Of a DNA stretch of 11,893 bases, positions 6,789 through 11,893 are shown piece by piece. This DNA is from Gracilimonas sp040877545 (GTDB lineage Bacteria; Bacteroidota; Rhodothermia; Balneolales; Balneolaceae), in assembly GCA_040877545.1 (NCBI GenBank), contig JBBDNN010000098.1, positions 1 through 11,893 on the forward strand, written 5' to 3'. The notes under the pieces were generated by a model. That model did no database searches. It had not been told where the DNA came from and saw only the letters and a list, made by a program, of their open reading frames with translations. A program made the translations under genes and the position numbers. How positions within the stretch are numbered: the first letter of the stretch is position 1; each line of letters starts with the position of its first letter.

Positions 6789-8885
6789 ATGTCCCACGAG
6801 GAAAGGAAGGTCGAAGTGTCGAACCTGGAGCAAAAAAATATCGATTCTGAAGAAGCAGAAAACAACGATGAAAATACAAACAAAGTTGCTGAAGAATCAT
6901 TAAAAGAAGAAGCCGGAACAGCCGATACTGGCAAAGCTGAAGTTGAGGAAGAAAATAATTCCCCAAAAAATGGTACATCAGATCCGGAAAAGGGTGTAGA
7001 GCAAAAACCCGAAGAGGCATCAGAAGAAAAAGAGAGTGAGGAGAAAGAACCGGAGGGAGAAATTGAAGAAGAAGGCGCGGTAGAAAGCTCTGATACAGCA
7101 GAAGATGATTCCGGGGAAGCAACTCAGCAAGAGCCGAAGGACGAAGAAGTTGAAGCAGATCCGGAATCAGAAACATCAGAAGAGAGTGAAACTGATGAGG
7201 ATACTGAAGCTGAAGCCATAGAATTTTATAGTAAAATTGTTGAACGTGCTAAAGAACTTGTAGTACAAACCGACTGGGCATTTGTATCTGCTGAACTGGG
7301 AGCTCTTGCTCAGAATCTTAGTGAAGGGCCGGATACAGCCGGTGAGGAAAGCAAAAAACTCATTGATGAATTTCAATCTATCCGCTCCGGTTTCGAAGAG
7401 AAGAAAAAACTTCATTATGAAGAGCTGAATAAAAAGAAGGCGGAAAACTTAGCTAAGAAGAAAGAGTTACTTGCCTCGCTTGCCGAAATAATAAGTGAAG
7501 AAAAATGGACGGCAACGAAAGAAGTAGGCCAGATTCGCGGCAGGTGGGAATCTATTAAGATGTTACCGCCGGGAGAAGCTGATGACCTGAATGAGCGGTA
7601 TGCAAACCTGATGCAGGAATTTGAAGATCATAAAGTAGACCGGCTTGTGAAGAAACTTCAACAGGAAGAAGAAAACCTGGAGTTGAAGTTTTTGCTGCTT
7701 GATAAAATGGATGCCTTGAATGAAAAGCTAAAGAATGAAGAGGCAGATTTTGATGAGTTGAATAAAGAGTTTGAAGCACTTCAGTCTCAATGGCGAAAAG
7801 TTGGGCGGGTGCCTTCAGAAAAAAATCAGGCACTTTGGGATCGTTTTAATGCTGCCCAAGATGCATTTAGTGAATTGCGCTTTAAGCACGATAAAAAATA
7901 TCGTGAGCAAATCGAGAAAGCCTTAGGCAAAAAGAAGAAACTGGTTAAAGAAGCCGAAGCCCTTGTAGATCAGGAAAATATTGCCCAGGCAGCACGCAAA
8001 GTGAATAAACTGCATAAAGCCTGGAAAAATGCCGGCAATCTTCCGCAAAAAGAAGAAAATGAAATGTGGGACTTGTTTAAGGCGGCAACAGACGCCTTTA
8101 ATGAGAAGAAGTCGGAAAATATTGATGTACTAAGAGAACAGGAAGAGAAAAACCTTGAGAAAAAGCAGGCTCTCATTCAAAAAGCCGAGGAAACAAAAGG
8201 AACTGACAATTTTGATGCAGGCCATCAAACGATGCAAAACCTGATGAGCGAGTGGAAGAAGATTGGGCCCGTGCCCCGCAAAAGATCATCCAAGATCTGG
8301 AAAAAGTTCAAAGGTGCAATGGATGAGTTTTACGACAGGCGCCGTGCAAATTTTAAAGAACTACGACAGGATCAAAAAGAAAACCTGTCCAGAAAACAAG
8401 AAATTCTGGAAAAGCTGGGAGAGCTTGGAAAACATGATGATCCTGCTTTAGCTGTAGAAGAAGCAAAAAAACTGCAGCAAGAGTTTAAAGATGCCGGCCA
8501 TGTTCCAATCAAAATGAAGAACAAAATCTGGAAGCAGTACCGGGAAGCCTGCGATGTGATTTATGAGCGATACCGGGCTCTGGGTTCTGATCTTGGCCTG
8601 GAGAAAAAATTAGCTAAAGAAGGTGTTGGCCCTGATTCCAGAAAAGAAATTATAAAATATCAGAAAGAAGTTTCGAAGCTCAAAAAAGATGTTTCCAGGC
8701 TGGAGGGCGAAGTGATACAATTTGAGGAAGCTCAAACGTATTTTAAGCCAACTAATAAAGGGAATGTACTAAGAGATGAGCTCCAGGAAAAAATTGATAA
8801 AGCTAAAGCCGCCATTGAAGAAAAGAGAGAAAGGCTGTATGAACTTGACCGAAAAATTGATGATCTAAAAGATGACGAGGAGTAG
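6789..8885 (+). CDS. DUF349 repeat protein with acidic N-terminal region
   Basis: A 698-residue, very charged, all-helical soluble protein. Residues 1-145 are low complexity and dominated by Glu and Asp, with no predicted fold. From about 147 to 600 come tandem DUF349 units, each with a W-x(3)-G-x-(V/L)-P core then a W/L-x(2)-F-x(2)-A helix. The cores begin at W253, W335, W412, W489 and F566, the last three spacings being exactly 77 residues; a degenerate extra unit seems to lie around 170-220. The C-terminus (about 616-695) is a coiled coil rich in Lys and Glu. The biochemical role of DUF349 is unsettled. Bacteroidota homologues share this layout. The start has only a weak ribosome site (AAGAAGG at 6766-6772). 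Confidence 0.88.
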   Translation: MSHEERKVEVSNLEQKNIDSEEAENNDENTNKVAEESLKEEAGTADTGKAEVEEENNSPKNGTSDPEKGVEQKPEEASEEKESEEKEPEGEIEEEGAVESSDTAEDDSGEATQQEPKDEEVEADPESETSEESETDEDTEAEAIEFYSKIVERAKELVVQTDWAFVSAELGALAQNLSEGPDTAGEESKKLIDEFQSIRSGFEEKKKLHYEELNKKKAENLAKKKELLASLAEIISEEKWTATKEVGQIRGRWESIKMLPPGEADDLNERYANLMQEFEDHKVDRLVKKLQQEEENLELKFLLLDKMDALNEKLKNEEADFDELNKEFEALQSQWRKVGRVPSEKNQALWDRFNAAQDAFSELRFKHDKKYREQIEKALGKKKKLVKEAEALVDQENIAQAARKVNKLHKAWKNAGNLPQKEENEMWDLFKAATDAFNEKKSENIDVLREQEEKNLEKKQALIQKAEETKGTDNFDAGHQTMQNLMSEWKKIGPVPRKRSSKIWKKFKGAMDEFYDRRRANFKELRQDQKENLSRKQEILEKLGELGKHDDPALAVEEAKKLQQEFKDAGHVPIKMKNKIWKQYREACDVIYERYRALGSDLGLEKKLAKEGVGPDSRKEIIKYQKEVSKLKKDVSRLEGEVIQFEEAQTYFKPTNKGNVLRDELQEKIDKAKAAIEEKRERLYELDRKIDDLKDDEE

Positions 8886-8989
8886 AGTACCCTTAGATGT
8901 TTTTTAAAATCAGGAACGGATAAATAAAAAAAGTGGTAAAGAATATCCTGAACAGGGTTTTGAATTTTTCATAATAGAAAATTCTAATA

Positions 8990-9053
8990 TGAAGAAACCT
9001 CTTCAATAAATACTTATTTTGTAAAGCATAACTTTACACTGAAATATTTTCAG
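8990..9053 (+). promoter_or_regulatory. Three successive short hairpins in the leader of the MBL-fold gene
   Basis: The gap before the TTG start at 9064 contains three perfect six-base inverted repeats in a row: TGAAGA/TCTTCA (8990-9005, loop 4), GTAAAG/CTTTAC (9021-9037, loop 5) and CTGAAA/TTTCAG (9039-9053, loop 3). None has a T-tract, so they are not terminators. They could be a structured leader or operator half-sites. Such repeats are not rare in AT-rich DNA. Confidence 0.3.
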
Positions 9054-9063
9054 CTATTAAAAA

Positions 9064-9954
9064 TTGAATAAACCAGTAAAAATCAAATTCTGGGGAACCC
9101 GGGGTTCCACACCTTGTGCAAACGTTGAGAACATGCATTTTGGTGGGAATACTACTTGCCTTCAAATTACAATTCCCGGAACTGATGAAATGTTGATTTT
9201 AGATTGTGGCACTGGCTTCAGAAATATGGGTAATGAACTTCAGGAAGAAAATAAATCACTTAAAGGGAATATTTTTATTACTCATCCACATTGGGATCAT
9301 CTCCAGGGCTTTCCATTCTTTAAACCTTTTTATAGCAACAAAAATGAGTTCAGAATTTTTATCCCCCCGCAAGAGGTCGGAGGTTGTAAGGAAATCCTGC
9401 AGGGCCATATGTCGGATACCTATTTTCCGATATCTATAGATATGTTAGAAGCTGATTTGTACTGCGAAACTTTCCAGATGGAAAAAAAAGATTTTGGTAC
9501 TTATTCAATTGAATATATGTGGGCTCATCATACTATTCCTACGGCAATTTTTAAGCTGGGAATTAATGAAAACACTATTGTTTTTGCACCTGATAATGAG
9601 CTTCCCATCGATAGATCTATCGAATCAAAAGAATACATAGATAACTTTGCTGCTTTTATTCATGGAGCAGATATTTTAATCCACGATGCCCAATACAATG
9701 AAGAGCAGTATCAAAAAAGACAGGGTTGGGGGCATAGTGCAAGGGAATATATCACCGAATTAGCATCACAAGAAAAGGTAAAGCAATTATACCTGACACA
9801 TCATGATCCTGATAGCACAGATGACTACCTGCTTAATGTGGATAAAAGGATTAAAGAGGAGTTTAAATCTTTTGAAGAAATTTGCCTGGTAAAAGAAGGG
9901 CAGGAAATAATCCTGCCCTCTAAAAACTTATTCAATAATATTGCTGCCGGTTAA
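9064..9954 (+). CDS. MBL-fold metallo-hydrolase
   Basis: A 296-residue cytoplasmic protein of the metallo-beta-lactamase superfamily, close to the cyclic-phosphate/phosphodiesterase-like branch whose members start (V/I)xFWGTRGS and carry a GGNT segment. Both are here: IKFWGTRGSTPC (7-18) and FGGNTTCLQI (26-35). The metal site is complete: H74, H76, D78 and H79 in THPHWDH, H155 or H156 in AHHTIPT, D208 in ILIHDAQYN, and the late histidine in YLTHHDP (246-247). GWGHSAREYITELA (221-234) is the family's characteristic helix entry. The start must be TTG: an in-frame stop stands only two codons upstream, and the first ATG (residue 24) lies after the FWGTRGS strand. The natural substrate cannot be predicted. 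It converges with the barrel gene, leaving 21 bases between stops. Confidence 0.88.
   Translation: MNKPVKIKFWGTRGSTPCANVENMHFGGNTTCLQITIPGTDEMLILDCGTGFRNMGNELQEENKSLKGNIFITHPHWDHLQGFPFFKPFYSNKNEFRIFIPPQEVGGCKEILQGHMSDTYFPISIDMLEADLYCETFQMEKKDFGTYSIEYMWAHHTIPTAIFKLGINENTIVFAPDNELPIDRSIESKEYIDNFAAFIHGADILIHDAQYNEEQYQKRQGWGHSAREYITELASQEKVKQLYLTHHDPDSTDDYLLNVDKRIKEEFKSFEEICLVKEGQEIILPSKNLFNNIAAG
9890..9919 (-). terminator. Probable terminator of the minus-strand barrel gene, inside the MBL coding end
   Basis: A perfect nine-base-pair stem (9897-9905 with 9911-9919, GC-rich, loop of five) is followed on the minus strand by TTCTTTTA, while the plus-strand side is followed by CTAAAAAC. It lies 57 bases past the barrel stop and overlaps codons for the last residues of the MBL protein, so it should act on the minus strand. 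Confidence 0.65.
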
Positions 9955-9975
9955 TAAATAAACCGATCTGATTTT

Positions 9976-10458
9976 CTAAAAATAATAGCGTATTCCTACC
10001 GCTCCATTTCCGGCAAAATCAGTATCTGGAGTAAGATTTAAAATTGGAACGGCTTCCACAAAAAGATCCAACGGCGCATCTTCAAAAATATAGTCTAAGC
10101 CCAGAGGAACTCTAATACCGGCTTCTGCATCATCAGAAAAAATCACTCTTGCTCCAATTCCATAATAAAAGGCAAGGCGGCCTCTGTCAACTCCGGTAAA
10201 CCAGGTGTGGAGTAAGTAATCCGCATGCAGATGAACGGCTTCATTAGATCCCGATAAAGACCATGCAGCACCGAGACCAAATGCAGAGCGGGAATTATTC
10301 CAGGATTTTACGGAAACACCCGTAGGCTCACCTAACATTACTCCAATACCGAAATTTCCACCTGTATCACTGTCTGCCTGGGCAAACGCTTCATCCGGCA
10401 TAAAGCATATTATTGCGCCGATTATAATAAATAAAGATAGCAGTTTAGATGTCTTCAT
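9976..10458 (-). CDS. Secreted small beta-barrel outer-membrane protein, BAPKO_0422/DUF3996-like
   Basis: A 160-residue protein with a clear Sec signal peptide: KTSK, a hydrophobic core LLSLFIIIGAIICF (6-19) and the cleavage site AFA|Q after A26. The mature part is about 134 residues of alternating strands with glycine and aromatic residues (FGIGVMLGEPTGVSVKSW, 36-53; FYYGIGARVIF, 97-107; VGIRYYF, 154-160), ending in Phe as outer-membrane barrels do for BAM recognition. GEPTGVSVKSW is typical of the small BAPKO_0422/DUF3996-like barrel group. At this size an eight-stranded barrel is expected. The function is unknown. The gene faces the MBL gene, and a hairpin inside that gene probably ends its transcript. 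It is divergent from the ArsS-associated pair across 173 bases. Confidence 0.78.
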   Translation of the reverse strand: MKTSKLLSLFIIIGAIICFMPDEAFAQADSDTGGNFGIGVMLGEPTGVSVKSWNNSRSAFGLGAAWSLSGSNEAVHLHADYLLHTWFTGVDRGRLAFYYGIGARVIFSDDAEAGIRVPLGLDYIFEDAPLDLFVEAVPILNLTPDTDFAGNGAVGIRYYF

Positions 10459-10631
10459 TATGTGATTATACTTTAAATTAACAGTTACTACTACTAATGT
10501 CTTATTGTCTAATAAAGTTTCTGTTTCTAATATATATTGGCTTCCTTAAAGAAAAATAAATGGGAGTTTTTAGCTGTGTCTCAGTTATTTATTCCCGCAA
10601 TCTACTGTGAAAAATTAAAATTCAATCGAAA

Positions 10632-10967
10632 ATGGATACATCCTATTACAAAAAAGAAGACTTGAAAAAATTCGGTGATATTACAGACTTCCAGGAAAAG
10701 CTTGGGAAAAAATTCTTTGAATACTATAATGAAGTTTTTGAAGAGGGGGCCCTCACAAAACGAGAGAAATCCCTCATCGCATTAGCGGTAGCCCATACTG
10801 TTCAATGCCCCTATTGTATTGATGCCTATACAACCGGCAGCCTGGAATCAGGCGCAAGCGAGGAACAAATGATGGAGGCAGTGCATGTTTCCGCAGCAAT
10901 TCGTGGAGGTTCATCACTGGTGCATGGCGTGCAGATGATGAATAACGTAAAAGACCTTTCGATGTAA
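10632..10967 (+). CDS. ArsS-associated AhpD/carboxymuconolactone-decarboxylase-like protein
   Basis: A 111-residue cytoplasmic helical protein of the AhpD/CMD superfamily. Its core EKSLIALAVAHTVQCPYCIDAY (45-66) carries the redox CxxC pair C59-C62 plus E45 and H55 on the preceding helix, and the later helix SAAIRGGSSLVHG (87-99) is also typical. It matches the group annotated as arsenosugar biosynthesis-associated peroxidase-like protein, and arsS follows immediately (104 bases, no terminator), the arrangement known for this group. Position 66, where AhpD has the general-base histidine (CxxCxxxH), is Tyr here, so classic peroxidase activity is uncertain. The ATG has an A-rich leader without a Shine-Dalgarno. 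It could supply or drain electrons for ArsS, or handle an arsenic intermediate; that role is unproven. Confidence 0.85.
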   Translation: MDTSYYKKEDLKKFGDITDFQEKLGKKFFEYYNEVFEEGALTKREKSLIALAVAHTVQCPYCIDAYTTGSLESGASEEQMMEAVHVSAAIRGGSSLVHGVQMMNNVKDLSM

Positions 10968-10980
10968 GTAAGGTGGTTCT

Positions 10981-10992
10981 CATTAATTAATG
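10981..10992. promoter_or_regulatory. 12-base perfect palindrome between the CMD-like gene and arsS
   Basis: CATTAATTAATG is a perfect palindrome 13 bases after the CMD-like stop; flanking bases extend the fold-back by about four more pairs if G-T is allowed. It might be an operator or an RNA stem at the gene junction. It has no T-tract, so it is not a standard terminator. Confidence 0.3.
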
Positions 10993-11071
10993 GGAGGTTT
11001 GATTAACTGTAGGGGAGATAAATTTTACAGGTATAGGAATACATTATTAACTTTAGATCAAAAAATTTTAG

Positions 11072-11893
11072 ATGATAAAATCTTTACAAGTTCAGGGACA
11101 TCTTTTAGCCGACCCTCAAGAACAGCTGAAAATCCTGAATAATCACAACGAGAGAATTAAAAGCGTTCCCAAATTCAGGGAAAAATTGAAGGAAATAAAT
11201 CTCCTGCCTTTGAAACCAACTGGAATTAAGGTTTTCCAGATGAATGTAGGCTACATGTGCAACATGACCTGCAAGCATTGCCATGTAGATGCCGGGCCCG
11301 ATCGTAAGGAAATAATGACCAAAGAGACCTTTCAGCATTGCCTGAATGCTTTAAAAGGAACGGATATTCAAGTGGTGGATCTTACCGGTGGTGCTCCCGA
11401 AATGAACCCTCACTTTAGGTGGTTTGTGAAAGAGGTTTCAAAACTTGGAAAGCAGGTAATTGTCCGCTCTAACCTGACCATTTTAACCACAAATAAATTC
11501 AGCGACTTGCCCGATTTTTTTAAAGAGCACGGGGTTGAAGTTACCTGCTCCCTTCCCTTTTATAATAAAAGACGAACAGACCAACAACGCGGCAAAGGTA
11601 CCTACGATAAATCTGTGCAGGCCCTGAAAAAATTAAATGCTTTGGGGTACGGAAAGGAAGACTCGGGGTTTATCCTGAACCTGGTGTACAATCCCACCGG
11701 CGCTTTTTTACCTGGTAATCAGGAGGAGATAAAGCAGGAATTCAAAAAGGAACTTAGGAGAAATCATGGTATTGAATTCAATGAATTATTTACAATTACC
11801 AACCTGCCAATCAGCCGCTTTTTGGATTTTTTGTTGATGAGCGGGAATCTGGAAGATTATATGGAAAAATTAGTGCAGGCTTTTAATCCTTCC
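11072..11893 (+). CDS. arsS: Arsenosugar biosynthesis radical SAM protein ArsS, partial (3' end beyond window)
   Basis: Radical SAM enzyme that joins a 5'-deoxyadenosyl group to dimethylated arsenic made by ArsM, giving the precursor of oxo-arsenosugars. 274 codons are visible and the frame runs off the window; the family has roughly 320-350 residues. Seen: the [4Fe-4S] cysteines C63, C67 and C70 in CNMTCKHCHVDAGPDR (63-78), the SAM-binding glycine motif DLTGGAPEMNPHF (103-115), and RGKGTYDKSVQALKKLNALGYG (173-194). The hallmark LVYNPTGAFLP (204-214) and FTITNLPISRF (240-250) follow, and the visible part ends at AFNP. The C-terminal Cys-rich domain, sometimes with selenocysteine, is outside the window. 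The start at 11072 leaves a 32-residue lead before the usual family beginning. Residue 163 (SLPFY) is Phe where I recall Cys in many homologues. It follows the CMD-like gene in an apparent operon. Confidence 0.93.
   Translation, partial: MIKSLQVQGHLLADPQEQLKILNNHNERIKSVPKFREKLKEINLLPLKPTGIKVFQMNVGYMCNMTCKHCHVDAGPDRKEIMTKETFQHCLNALKGTDIQVVDLTGGAPEMNPHFRWFVKEVSKLGKQVIVRSNLTILTTNKFSDLPDFFKEHGVEVTCSLPFYNKRRTDQQRGKGTYDKSVQALKKLNALGYGKEDSGFILNLVYNPTGAFLPGNQEEIKQEFKKELRRNHGIEFNELFTITNLPISRFLDFLLMSGNLEDYMEKLVQAFNPS

Noticed and set aside
6774..6851. A 25-codon frame starting MSRKLNV after AAGAAGG, overlapping the DUF349 start in another frame.
   Set aside because: It has the better-placed ribosome site but is short, ends inside the DUF349 gene and shows no recognisable features; probably chance.
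6745..7176. Leu/Pro-rich open frame of 143 codons on the minus strand.
   Set aside because: It is the antisense of the Glu/GAA-rich start of the DUF349 gene, where stop codons are rare on the other strand; composition is unlike a real protein.
8910..8951. TCAGGA...TCCTGA inverted repeat after the DUF349 gene as a possible terminator.
   Set aside because: The loop is about 30 bases and only six pairs form, with no clean T-run directly after the stem.
11105..11338. Open frame of 77 codons antisense to arsS.
   Set aside because: The plus strand encodes the conserved ArsS N-terminus and iron-sulfur motif; the antisense frame is a shadow.

Overview
The window is AT-rich chromosomal DNA, densely packed with genes and with almost no pseudogene or mobile-element debris. 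The best guess for the host is the Bacteroidota/Balneolota branch. The evidence is a DUF3822-type gene beside rsmD and coaD, a long acidic multi-repeat DUF349 protein, mostly A-rich gene leaders with few Shine-Dalgarno sites, and an ArsS-type radical SAM gene. The acidic proteins would suit a marine or mildly salt-loving organism. This placement is an inference from gene content, not from a marker RNA.

Layout. (1) Positions 1-2285, minus strand: a compact run encodes a membrane-anchored GspG-like protein, a DUF3822/PilM-like protein (start overlapping the previous stop), the 16S rRNA methyltransferase RsmD, and the CoA-biosynthesis enzyme CoaD, which is cut by the window edge. (2) Positions 2457-4848, plus strand: a DinF-type MATE transporter with a TTG start, a SixA-type histidine phosphatase and an unrecognised 116-residue protein, closed by a strong intrinsic terminator. 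(3) Positions 4947-8885, plus strand: a stress-flavoured block of Dps, CsbD, a second intrinsic terminator, a small MscS channel and a DUF349 repeat protein. (4) Positions 8990-10458: a metallo-beta-lactamase-fold hydrolase with a TTG start and a hairpin-rich leader, facing a small secreted beta-barrel gene on the minus strand. The barrel gene's probable terminator lies inside the last codons of the hydrolase gene. (5) Positions 10632-11893, plus strand: an AhpD-like CxxC protein followed by the radical SAM protein ArsS (cut by the window end). This is the hallmark pair of arsenosugar biosynthesis.

Functionally the window mixes housekeeping (CoaD, RsmD) with stress defence (Dps, CsbD, MscS, MATE efflux) and arsenic secondary metabolism (ArsS plus its partner). 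The two most interesting items are the arsenosugar pair at the right end and the coupled GspG-like/PilM-like pair at 952-2285. I see no tRNA, rRNA, CRISPR array, insertion sequence or origin. No stretch of more than 300 bases lacks a gene; the longest gaps are about 170-180 bases (2286-2456, 8886-9063, 10459-10631).
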